The notes beneath the pieces were generated by a model. The model worked only from the letters and a program-made list of their open reading frames with translations, made no database searches and was not told where the DNA came from. This document shows, one piece after another, positions 24,867 to 32,929 of a stretch of DNA of 64,000 nt; positions within the stretch are counted from its first letter, which is position 1; the number at the start of each line of letters is the position of its first letter. Source of the stretch: CAWGXZ01 sp963826695 (GTDB taxonomy: Bacteria > Pseudomonadota > Gammaproteobacteria > Burkholderiales > Burkholderiaceae_C); the NCBI GenBank assembly GCA_963826695.1, contig CAWGXZ010000004.1, positions 1,488,001 to 1,552,000 of the forward strand. Direction: 5' to 3'. Made by a program: the position numbers and the translations under genes.

Positions 24867-25438
24867 GCCGGCAATCCACCCCGCATGCGCTCGAGCACCT
24901 GCTCGACGGCACGCTGCCCCTCGGGGTTGCGCAGCATTTCGGCAGGCGTCTTGCCGCCCAGTTCGGGAAGCTGCTCCCGCATCCATTGCGCCACCCAGCC
25001 ATCCAGATCGAAGTCCGCCGACTGCTCGGGATCGCCGCTCTCTTGAAGCAACCGGCGAAGCGTGGCAGCGACGCGCAGGAAACCCATGACGCGGTGCCCG
25101 GCTACGTCCGGCAGTGGTTCATTCGCCTCTTCCTTGCGGCGAAAGGTCGTCTGCGACACACCGATCAGCTCCATGACGTCGGTGAGCGGCTCTCCGGTGG
25201 CACCGGCGATCAAGTGCACCATGGAGGTTGGCACGCCTGCCTCGACCGCATCGAACAAGACCACCCCAGGCGACGCGATGACCCGGCTAACCAGGTCGGC
25301 AAATACACGCCTCCAATCCTTGGTGGAGCTGTTCTGCCGATGGGCGTGAACTACCCAGAATGTCTGCGGACCAGCTACCCCGGCTCGGGGCTGGCGCAAG
25401 CCAGGAGAGCGATGGATGGCCTCTCCAGCAATGCTCAT
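24863..25438 (-). CDS. Xre/MbcA/ParS-type antitoxin for the RES toxin
   Basis: A 191-residue antitoxin. The N-terminal half includes a HTH-like region (MELIGVSQTTFRRKEEANEP), and the C-terminal part is the MbcA/ParS/Xre toxin-binding domain (FDLDGWVAQWMREQLPEL then GGKTPAEMLRNPEGQRAVEQ), which normally inserts into the RES active site. It is upstream of and overlaps the toxin by 4 bases, the usual order for this system. An imperfect palindrome 12 bases before its ATG may be the autoregulatory operator. Confidence 0.87.
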   Translation of the reverse strand: MSIAGEAIHRSPGLRQPRAGVAGPQTFWVVHAHRQNSSTKDWRRVFADLVSRVIASPGVVLFDAVEAGVPTSMVHLIAGATGEPLTDVMELIGVSQTTFRRKEEANEPLPDVAGHRVMGFLRVAATLRRLLQESGDPEQSADFDLDGWVAQWMREQLPELGGKTPAEMLRNPEGQRAVEQVLERMRGGLPA

Positions 25439-25449
25439 AGTCTCCACTC

Positions 25450-25466
25450 GGCGTTTTTTAAACACC
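25450..25466 (-). promoter_or_regulatory. Candidate operator upstream of the RES-Xre module
   Basis: GGCGTTT-TTT-AAACACC is a 7-base inverted repeat with one mismatch, 12 bases before the antitoxin start. Xre-type antitoxins usually repress their own promoter from such a site. The AT-rich centre also resembles a -10 region. Confidence 0.35.
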
Positions 25467-25632
25467 CGAATGGTAGCCGAAAGGGCTGCCCTGGAGCAGC
25501 GAGGGAGCTGCGTTCGGGTGTCGGCCGAACCTGAAACAGGCGCAGCTGGAGACGAGACGAGCTCCACCGGTCTGAGCCGTGTCGCCTAGCGAGCGCTTGA
25601 TCTCCAAGCTCCACGGGCACGGGCGCGACTGC

Positions 25633-25905
25633 GCCGCGCTCCTGGAGCACTTGGCGTCGGTCGCGCCGAACGCGATCGTGCGGCTGTTCACCCGTTTGCT
25701 GCATCACCTGGCGGGCAGTTCCAGCGCGCGGCTGACCTGGGGCATCGTGGTGACGCTGGGGGCTGCGTTCAGCGGCATGGGGACGCCTATCGGCTGATTG
25801 GAGCGGTCATCGTGCTCTGTTCCTGTCCGATGGGCATCGCCACCCTCTGGGGTGCCGAATTCAACGCCCTGCGTGAAGGCGCGCGGCACGGCACGATACG
25901 ACGGC
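25633..25905 (+). pseudogene. YihY-family gene, decayed copy
   Basis: This is a remnant of a YihY gene nearly identical in places to 22366-23235 (LLEHLASVAPNAIVRLFTRL, SSARLTWGIVV) but missing the N-terminus and about 130 internal codons. The join reads GGCATGGGGACGCCTATCGG, after which the frame closes at a TGA; the last part (FNALREGARHG) is visible only in another frame. Not functional. Confidence 0.75.
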
Positions 25906-26035
25906 CGCCAGCAGGGCGATCAGGCTGCTGAGCCGCCGAGGCGTCCGCTGTTTCGCGTCCGAACGGCGCGCAGCGGCTGCAATCAGCGCTTTGCGGGCTG
26001 CGGCACCGCTTCGCTCGTTACAACGCTTTGCGGAA
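25633..26035 (+). repeat. Long direct repeat, copy 2 (with internal deletion)
   Basis: Matches 22570-23370 but lacks ~400 bases, so it is about half as long. It ends inside the 3' end of the minus-strand gene at 25983-26525. The two copies enclose the 2.26 kb cargo 23371-25632. Confidence 0.75.
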
Positions 26036-26525
26036 AGATGAACACGGCGCTCGCGTGGCGCCGGCCACCGACCGCCAGCGTTATGGCCGCCTCGCTGTGG
26101 CCTTTCAGGGTGGCCCGAACGCGGTACTTGCCGTCGGGAAGCCGCACCAGCATGTAGGGACCTCTGGCGTCAGCCTCGAAGACGGTGCGGCCGGAAAGAT
26201 CGGCCACTTCGACGCGGGCATCGGCCGTCGACTGGTTGCGCTTGCCGGCGCGTTGCCAGAGCTCGATCGACAGCGGATAGCGTGAACGTGCGCGCCGGAA
26301 CAGCGCCGCCTGTCCCGCGCCGATGCCGCCGGTGGTGTAGGCGATCTCGCCCGCGCGTTGTTCGGCAGGAAGGCTGCCCACGCGAGCGATGGCAGGCGGC
26401 GCGTTGGTGGCGCCGAGCAGGCGCACCTCGGGGGCTCCGGCGTCGGCAGCCGCGCTTGACGTGACGGCAAGCCCCAGCGCGGCTGCCACCACGATTCGTC
26501 TCCAACCGGCTGTATTCATCTGCAT
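25983..26525 (-). CDS. Secreted protein with carboxypeptidase-regulatory-like (beta-sandwich) domain
   Basis: A 180-residue exported protein: signal peptide (IVVAAALGLAVTSSAAADA), a mid region with GEIAYTTGGIGAGQAALFRR, and a C-terminal beta-sandwich of the carboxypeptidase-regulatory type (ARVEVADLSGRTVFEADARG, YMLVRLPDGKYRVRATLKG). Function unknown; such domains usually bind or scaffold in the periplasm. The ATG at 26525 has an AGGAG ribosome site five bases away. Its last ~50 bases are repeated at ~23320-23370 beside the intact YihY gene, showing that this gene once stood there as well. Confidence 0.75.
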   Translation of the reverse strand: MQMNTAGWRRIVVAAALGLAVTSSAAADAGAPEVRLLGATNAPPAIARVGSLPAEQRAGEIAYTTGGIGAGQAALFRRARSRYPLSIELWQRAGKRNQSTADARVEVADLSGRTVFEADARGPYMLVRLPDGKYRVRATLKGHSEAAITLAVGGRRHASAVFIFPQSVVTSEAVPQPAKR

Positions 26526-27257
26526 GTTTGACTCCTGTTGCTGCCTGCCGTCCCTCGACGCCACCGTGCACCTCTGCGCGCGTCATCGAGCGACAGCTCG
26601 GGCAGGCGGTGTACCGCGGCGTTCGTTTCGAATGCGGCTCGACCTGCCGCCGTGCAATCCTCCGCAACGCCTTCCGCTGCCGAGCACTGCCGAGCACTGC
26701 TTGTCGTGCCGCGCGCTGACCTCAATGTCGCGCGTCGAGCAGATCGAAACGCGGTATCCAATGCACACGGTGGACTCGATCGCGGCACGGAACCGACCCC
26801 GCATTCGGCCAGCGGATCAAACCGGCAATGCAGGTCTGCCGAGAAACTCGGAAACTCGCGCGCGACGCTGCCCGTTGGGCGGCCATGACCACCCTACCAC
26901 TATCCAGTGGCGCCCACTCGCCCATGCCTCACGCCGTGCATTTCAGGCCCGTGCGCCGGCGCAGGCGTCCAAGGTTTGCAACGTAGCCCGCTCCACTGAT
27001 CCACACCACACCCGGGAAACAAGCCACCGCATCCGTTGCCAGGCGATCGCCAGATGGAAATTTTCGTAGGTTGCACAACGAAAATAACCCAAGTCGTTGA
27101 TATTAATGAGGTTCTGGCGGAGGGGTGCGTGTCCCGCGGTCGGATTGCCGAAGCGCGTGGGCTGGTTGTTGGATAGTGGGGGAAGCGCCCCAAGGAATGG
27201 GGCCGAGCGGAAAGCCGGGCCGTGTCCCTGGTTGCCTCCCTTTTGCCCCACCGAATG
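26526..27257. other. Long non-coding stretch upstream of the terminator/tRNA
   Basis: About 730 bases with no convincing gene on either strand; frames are Arg/Ala-rich shadows and one crosses the tRNA. The first part must hold the promoter of the minus-strand gene at 25983-26525. Around 27050-27110 the composition becomes AT-rich and contains a perfect 8-base inverted repeat (ATTTTCGT-N10-ACGAAAAT, 27060-27085) followed by GTTGATATTAATGAGG, quite unlike its neighbourhood. Confidence 0.5.
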
Positions 27258-27289
27258 AAAAAAGCACCTAGCGTTTCCGCTAAGTGCTT
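27258..27289 (-). terminator. Rho-independent terminator after tRNA-Val
   Basis: In the minus-strand reading: AGCACTTAGCG-GAAA-CGCTAGGTGCT followed by a run of T. The 11-base stem contains one G-U pair and has a stable GAAA tetraloop. It ends the tRNA transcript, and possibly readthrough from relA. Confidence 0.88.
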
Positions 27290-27306
27290 GATTCTCCTAC
27301 CGCATT

Positions 27307-27383
27307 TGGTAGGCGCGATTGGACTCGAACCAACGACCCCCACCATGTCAAGGTGGTGCTCTAACCAGCTGAGCTACGCGCCT
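27307..27383 (-). tRNA. tRNA-Val (anticodon GAC)
   Basis: Minus-strand sequence starts AGGCGCGTAGCTCAGCTGGT and ends with CGCGCCTACCA, so the acceptor stem pairs AGGCGCG with CGCGCCT and CCA is encoded. The anticodon stem-loop is CCACC-TTGACAT-GGTGG with GAC in the loop, and the T arm contains GGTTCGAGTCC. All four arms fold. It lies 31 bases after relA and is followed by a strong terminator. tRNA genes are common integration sites but no integrase is nearby. Confidence 0.96.
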
Positions 27384-27414
27384 GAAGCCGCAGATTCTAG
27401 CATCGCGACGAGGC

Positions 27415-29623
27415 TCAGCGGCGCCGCGCCTGCCGCACGCCGTCGACATGCAGCAGCAGCCGGATCGCACCCGTGACTTGAGCGGCCTGGCGAACCTCGA
27501 GCGTGAAGGTCATGCGGGCGGTGTCGCCGTGGGCGTCGCGCAGGGTTCGGGTCTTGACGCCGATCACGTTGGTGCGCTCCTTGGCGAAGACCTCGCTGAT
27601 GTCGCGCAAGAGGCCCTGCCGGTCGGCGGCTTCGACGATCACGTCGACCGGATAGACGGCGAACTGCTGCGGATCGACCGTTTCGCTCCAGGCGACCGCG
27701 ATCAGCCGTTCCGGTGAACGCTCGCGCATCTGCAGCAGGTTCGGGCAGCCGTTGCGATGCACGGCAACCCCTTTGCCGCGCGTCACGTAGCCGCCGATCG
27801 CGTCCGGCGGCGCCGGGCGACAGCACTGCGCGAAGTGGGTCATCATCGAGTCCATTCCGACCACCAGGACGCCCTCGCGCCCGCCGCGCGCGGTCCGCCG
27901 GCGAGCGGGGCTGGCCAGCGGCACGGGGGCCACGGGCGGCGGGGGGCGCAGCTTGTCGGCGATGGCCTTGAGCGAGAGCTTGTCGCGGGCAACCGCCTCG
28001 AACAGCGCGTCGGCATCGCCGAATCCGCACAGCGCCGCCAGCTCGCCGAGGCGCATCGCCGTGCGGCCTTCGCGCTGCAGCAGCTTCTCGACCGATTCAC
28101 GCCCCTTGGCGATCGTTTCGGCCAGTGCCCGGGCATTGAACCAGGCCCGCACCTTGGCGCGCGAGCGTGCTGCAGCGAGGTAGCCGAGCTCGGGGTTCAG
28201 CCAGTCGAGCGACGGCCCGCCTTCGCGCACCGTCGTGATCTCGACCGTGACGCCGCTCTTCAGCGCGGTGTTCAGCGGGACCTGGACCCCGTCGATCCGG
28301 GCGCCGCGGCAGCGATGACCCAGGTCGCTGTGCAGCGCATAGGCGAAGTCGACCGGCGTCGCACCGGCGGGCAGCTCGACGATGCGGGTCTGCGGCGTGA
28401 AGACATAGATGCGTTCCTCGGCCGGAGCCTGCGCCGCCGGCGAAGCCGCGAGCTCGTGTTCCCAGGCGAGCAGTTGCCGCAGCAGCGCCTTGCGTGCCTC
28501 GGTCGACTGCGCCTCGGCTGCCGAAGCGGACGCGCCGGCATAACCCTTGGCGCCGGCTTCCTTGTAGGCCCAGTGCGCAGCCACGCCGTGTTCCGCATGC
28601 TCGTGCATGGCGCGGCTGCGGATCTGCACCTCGACGGCCCGGCCGTCGTCGGCGACGACGACGGTATGCAGCGAGCGATAGCCGTTCGGCTTCGGCCGGG
28701 CGATGTAGTCGTCGAACTCGCCCTCGAGCGGGGCTGAAGAGCGCATGCACCCGGTCGAGCGCCGCATAGCACTGGTCGACATCGCCGACGATCGCGCGCA
28801 CCGCGCGGACGTCACGCACGCGGTCGAAGGCCAGGCCCTTGCCCTGCATCTTCTTCCAGATGCCGTAGATGTGCTTCGGGCGCCCCGCGACCTCGGCGTC
28901 GATGCCGGCGCCGGACAGCACCCCGGACAAGCGCAGCCGGAAGGCTTCGACCTGCGTCTCGCGCTCGACGCGCGTTTCATCGAGCTGGGCAGCGATCGTC
29001 CGGTAATCCGCTGGCTGGAGAAAGCGGAAGGCAAGATCCTCGATTTCCCATTTCAGCTGCCAGATGCCGAGCCGGTTGGCCAGCGGCGCGAACACCTCGA
29101 GGGATTCGCGCGCCAGCGCCGGTGGGCACGGCCGCCGGGCTGCGGCGTGATAACGCAGCGTCTGCAGCCGCGAAGCCAGCCGCAGCAGCACGACACGCAG
29201 GTCGCGCGAGAAGGCCAGCAGCATCTGACGCACGCGTTCGACGTGTCCTGCCGGGTGCGCCGGACTCCCCTGCACGCTGCGCGTGGCGCGCTGTATCTGC
29301 AGCAGCTGGCGGGTCGCGTCGACCAGGGCGCTCAATTCCGGGCCGAAGGCGCGGGCGAGCACGACCTCGGGATCATGCAGGCCGTCGCCTGCATAGGCCA
29401 GATACGCCGCAGCGCCGGTCGCCGGCGAAGCGCCGATGCCACGCAGGATCGCGGCCATGCCGTGCGAATGGTCGAGCGCCGTCTCGCCGGTATCGAGTTG
29501 CTGCCCGGTGAGCAGCGGCTCGGCGAAAGCCCGGGCGCGGGCCAGCAGCGTGTAGCCGGGGTGATCCTCCGCCTCGCCGCCGGTCTGGCCCGGCGTGCGA
29601 GGCTCTTCCCAGCCGGTCTTCAT
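27415..29623 (-). CDS. relA: RelA-type (p)ppGpp synthetase (frameshifted)
   Basis: About 735 residues when repaired. N-terminal HD-like region (~1-200, with a degenerate hydrolase motif, as in RelA rather than SpoT), synthetase domain (HIYGIWKKMQGKGLAFDRVR and RPKPNGYRSLHTVVVADDGR), TGS (IYVFTPQTRIVELPAGATPV), a conserved CC-containing region (FAQCCRPAPPDAIGGYV) and a C-terminal ACT domain. It makes the alarmone (p)ppGpp on ribosomes during amino-acid shortage. One extra C near 28733-28737 (CAGCCCCGCTC) breaks the frame; length 2209 is 3x736+1. Its ATG overlaps the stop of the upstream hydrolase (ATGA). An indel in this gene is probably an assembly error. Confidence 0.9.
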
Positions 29624-30502
29624 CGGCTGTCGAGAAACTCCCGAACCACGGCAATCTGCTCGGGCTGCACCAGCGTCGGTGCATGGCCGACGGCGGTGAA
29701 TTCATGAAGACGGGCACGCGGACCGCGTTCGGTCATCGCCTGCGCCGTTTCGCGGGTCAGCAGGTCGGACTCGGCACCGCGCAACAACAAGCACCGGGCA
29801 GCGGATCGCGTCGTAGCGGCCCCACAGCAACGCCTCGCCAGCGGCGGCATGTTCGGCGCTCAACGACCGGAATGGCACCGCGATCGCCGGGTCGTAGTGG
29901 GGCCGGAAGCCGCGCTGCGGATCGGCCGGGTCGACCGGTCGCAGCATCGGCCGGCTCAGCGCCAGCCACTGTTCGGCCGTGTGCTCGCCGAAGCTCTCGG
30001 AGATGCGCCGCATGCCCTCGAGTCCGGATTCGAGCGTCGGCCAGTCGACCGGCACGCCCAGGTAGCTGCCGATCCGCGCCAGCGCCGCCGGCTCGATCTT
30101 CGGCCCGACGTCGTTGAGCACCAGGCGGCGAACCGGCGTGCCAGGCAACGCCGCCAGCGCCATGCCGATCAGCCCTCCCATCGACGTGCCGACCCAGTCG
30201 ACCTGCGGGGCGTCGAGCCGGGCCAGCAGCGTCACCATGTCGGCAAGGTACTGCGGCACCTGGTAGCCGACCGGGTCGCGCAGCCGATCGGATTCGCCGC
30301 GGCCGACGACATCGGGGCAGATGACCCGCCAGTCGGCCTGCAGCGCCGCCGCCAGCACGTCGAAGTCGCGGCCCTGCCGCGACAGCCCATGGGCGCAGAC
30401 GAGTACCCGCGGGTTGCGCGGGTCGCCCCACTCCCAATAGGCCATGCGGTGCAGGCCGGCGGCGCCGAGGCATTGCACATGGCGCAGTCTTGGTTCGGTC
30501 AT
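29620..30502 (-). CDS. Alpha/beta hydrolase (frameshifted)
   Basis: About 293 residues once one base is removed. The alpha/beta-hydrolase features are VCAHGLSRQGRDFDVLA (oxyanion HG), VDWVGTSMGGLIGMALAALP (nucleophile elbow GTSMGG, Ser), the acid in LLLRGAESDLLTRETA, and the His in FTAVGHAPTL. The frame shifts near 29785-29790 where GTGCTTGTTGTTGCG has one base too many; 883 nt is 3x294+1. The substrate is unknown. It is divergent from bdhA and overlaps relA, so the hydrolase and relA form a minus-strand unit. Confidence 0.85.
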
Positions 30503-30563
30503 CGCGGGTTTCCTTCGAGGGCGGTCTTCTATGATCGATCCTAACCAACGACCGGAGGATTTC

Positions 30564-31334
30564 ATGCTCAAAGGAAAGACCGCCCTGGTGACCGGATCGA
30601 CCAGCGGCATCGGTCTGGGCATCGCCCAGTGCCTGGCGCGCCAGGGTGCGCAGATCGTGCTCAACGGCTTCGGCGACGCCGCCGGTGCCCGCGAGAGCGT
30701 CGAGGCGCTCGGCGTGCGCGTCGGCTACCACGGCGCCGACATGAGCCAGTCCGACCAGATCGAGGCCATGATGGCCTACGCGGCGGACGAGTTCGGCGGC
30801 GTCGACGTGCTGGTCAACAACGCCGGCATCCAGCATGTGGCCAACGTCGAGAACTTTCCGGCCGACCGCTGGGACGCCATCATCGCCATCAACCTGACGT
30901 CGGCATTCCACACCACCCGGCTGGCGATTCCGCGCATGCGGCAGCAGAACTGGGGCCGCGTGCTGAACATCGCCTCCAGCCACGGCCTGGTGGCGTCGGC
31001 GCAGAAGTCGGCGTACGTGGCGGCCAAGCACGGCATCGTCGGCTTCACCAAATCGGTGGCGCTGGAGACGGCGACCACCGGCGTCACGGTGAATGCCATC
31101 TGCCCCGGCTGGGTGCTGACGCCGCTGGTGCAAAAGCAGGTCGACGCCCGCGCTGCCGCCGAGGGGATCGACGGCGAGGAAGCCAAGCGCCGCCTGCTGG
31201 CCGACAAGCAGCCCTCGTTGCAGTTCACGACGCCCGAGCAGCTCGGCGAACTGGCGGTGTTCCTTTGCTCGCCGGCGGCCGACAACGTGCGCGGCGTTGC
31301 CTGGCAGGTCGACGGCGGCTGGACCGCGCAGTAA
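30564..31334 (+). CDS. bdhA: 3-hydroxybutyrate dehydrogenase (SDR family)
   Basis: A 256-residue short-chain dehydrogenase. It has the cofactor loop ALVTGSTSGIGLGIA, the NNAG motif (VDVLVNNAGIQHVANVENF), the catalytic Ser and Tyr-x-x-x-Lys (NIASSHGLVASAQKSAYVAA), and the substrate-binding GWVLTPLVQKQVDARA characteristic of D-3-hydroxybutyrate dehydrogenases. These interconvert 3-hydroxybutyrate and acetoacetate with NAD, the last step of polyhydroxybutyrate use. The start has a GGAGG ribosome site five bases upstream. Converges with the SIMPL gene. Confidence 0.92.
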   Translation: MLKGKTALVTGSTSGIGLGIAQCLARQGAQIVLNGFGDAAGARESVEALGVRVGYHGADMSQSDQIEAMMAYAADEFGGVDVLVNNAGIQHVANVENFPADRWDAIIAINLTSAFHTTRLAIPRMRQQNWGRVLNIASSHGLVASAQKSAYVAAKHGIVGFTKSVALETATTGVTVNAICPGWVLTPLVQKQVDARAAAEGIDGEEAKRRLLADKQPSLQFTTPEQLGELAVFLCSPAADNVRGVAWQVDGGWTAQ

Positions 31335-31346
31335 ACCGCAGCGGGC

Positions 31347-32087
31347 TCAGGGGGCCGGCTGCAGCTGGATGCTGCCCTGCACGGTGACGCTGACGGTCTC
31401 GTTGCCGGCCTGCACCGGCAGCGATTCCTCGCTGGCGCTGTCGGCCGAGCGGGCGCGCATCGACATCATCATCGGCTGCGGCGGCTGGTCCAGCGCCGAC
31501 ACGCTGACCTCGCGAAGCACATAAGCTGAATAGCCGAACAGCGTGGCCGCGGCCGTCGCCTTGGCGCGCCAGGCGGCGATGGCCTGGGCGGTGATCGCGC
31601 CCTCGGCCTCGGCGCGCCGCTGCCTCGAAAGCGACTGCTGCACCCGGGCGATGCCCATCGTGTTGATGCGACCGGCGAGCTGCGCAATGCCGTTCAGGTC
31701 GCGGCCCTGCACGATCAGCTCGGCGTGGCCGCGCCAGCCGTTGTTTTCGCCCTTCGGCGTGTAGCGCGGCGTGAGTGCGAACGAGCCGGTTCGCACCTCG
31801 ATCTCGCCGGCGCGCTCGACACGCCGGGCCTGCGTCAGCGCCGCGTCGAGGGCTTGCTTCAGTGCCGCCTGCAAGGCGGCGGCGTCGCTGCCTTCGCGTA
31901 CCGCGCTGAAGCTGATCGCCAGCCAGTCGCGTGCAATGTCGGCGCTGGCGCTCGCCGCCAGATTGACCACGCCCTGCGGCGCGGACGGCCACCGGGGTGC
32001 CGGTTGCAGCGGCTGCGCCGCCGCGCCCAGCGAAATCGCCAGCACCGCCGCGCCGCCCAGCGCGCGCATCCGTCGTCGCATCGTCAT
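31347..32087 (-). CDS. Exported SIMPL (DUF541) domain protein
   Basis: A 246-residue exported protein: signal peptide with AAVLAISLGAAAQ, then the SIMPL fold with VVNLAASASADIARDWLAIS, RTGSFALTPRYTPKGENNGW, GYSAYVLREVSVSAL and a C-terminal VSVTVQGSIQL. SIMPL proteins such as BP26 form periplasmic rings; their role is not settled. Start at the first of two close Met codons, preceded by GAGGGGAAG. It is divergent from the response regulator at 32194, with ~100 bases between. Confidence 0.88.
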   Translation of the reverse strand: MTMRRRMRALGGAAVLAISLGAAAQPLQPAPRWPSAPQGVVNLAASASADIARDWLAISFSAVREGSDAAALQAALKQALDAALTQARRVERAGEIEVRTGSFALTPRYTPKGENNGWRGHAELIVQGRDLNGIAQLAGRINTMGIARVQQSLSRQRRAEAEGAITAQAIAAWRAKATAAATLFGYSAYVLREVSVSALDQPPQPMMMSMRARSADSASEESLPVQAGNETVSVTVQGSIQLQPAP

Positions 32088-32193
32088 GTCTTCCCCTCGA
32101 ATCCGCTCTGCCGCGTGTTGTAACAGAGCGCCCTCGCGCCGCCGCGGCAGGAAAGCTGAGCAAAATCGCAGCGTCTTCAGGAAGGTGCGACCC

Positions 32194-32928
32194 ATGTCCT
32201 CATTGCCCCCAGCACGCCCCAGCCGCATTGCGATCGTCGACGACGACGCCCGCATCCGCGACCTGTTGCGGCGCTATCTCAGCCAGGAAGGCTTCGAGGT
32301 CTTCCTCGCCGAAGACGGACGCGCGCTGAGCCGGCTGCTCGGCCGCGAGACCATCGACCTGGTGGTGCTGGACCTGATGCTGCCGGGCGAGGACGGCATG
32401 GCGATCTGCCGCCGCCTGCGCGACGACAACGACGCCACGCCGATCATCATGCTCACCGCCAAGGTCGAAGATACCGACCGCATCGCCGGCCTGGAAAGCG
32501 GCGCCGACGACTACCTGTGCAAGCCTTTCAATCCGCGCGAGCTGCTGGCGCGCATCCAGGCGGTGCTGCGCCGCCGGCCCTCGCTCGAGGCGCCCGGCGC
32601 ACCGGCACGCGAGGCCATGACGGTGACCTTCGGCGCGTTCGAGTTCGACCTTGCTGCGCGCAGGCTCAGCAAGGACGGCCAGCCGCTGCCGCTGACCACC
32701 GGCGAGTTCTCGATGCTCAAGGCGCTGGTGCGCCATCCGGGTCAGCCGCTGTCGCGCGACCGGCTGGCGCAGCTGGCACGCGGCCGCGACTTCGAGCCCT
32801 TCGACCGCAGCCTCGACGTGCAGATTTCCCGGCTGCGCAAGATGATCGAGGCCGATGCGGCGCAGCCGCGCTACATCCAGACGGTGTGGGGTGTCGGCTA
32901 CGTCTTCGTTCCGGACGCCGCCGCGTGA
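32194..32928 (+). CDS. ompR: OmpR-family response regulator
   Basis: A 244-residue regulator. Receiver domain: acidic pocket IVDDDARIRDLLRRYLSQEG, phospho-acceptor Asp ~60 in IDLVVLDLMLPGEDG, and conserved Lys in DDYLCKPFNPRELLARI. DNA-binding winged helix: PLPLTTGEFSMLKALVRHPG, DRSLDVQISRLRKMIEAD and TVWGVGYVFVPD, closely like OmpR proper. It is followed one base later by an EnvZ-like kinase, so this is the OmpR-EnvZ osmolarity-type pair of betaproteobacteria. A ribosome site AGGAAGG lies upstream. Confidence 0.92.
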   Translation: MSSLPPARPSRIAIVDDDARIRDLLRRYLSQEGFEVFLAEDGRALSRLLGRETIDLVVLDLMLPGEDGMAICRRLRDDNDATPIIMLTAKVEDTDRIAGLESGADDYLCKPFNPRELLARIQAVLRRRPSLEAPGAPAREAMTVTFGAFEFDLAARRLSKDGQPLPLTTGEFSMLKALVRHPGQPLSRDRLAQLARGRDFEPFDRSLDVQISRLRKMIEADAAQPRYIQTVWGVGYVFVPDAAA

Positions 32929-32929
32929 C

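Noticed and set aside
26900..27346. A 148-codon minus-strand frame overlapping tRNA-Val and its terminator
   Set aside because: A protein gene reading through a folded tRNA and a strong terminator is not believable, and no domain is present.
27307..27383. Integration site of a prophage or genomic island at tRNA-Val
   Set aside because: No integrase gene, no second copy of the tRNA 3' end in the window, and the adjacent genes are core (relA).
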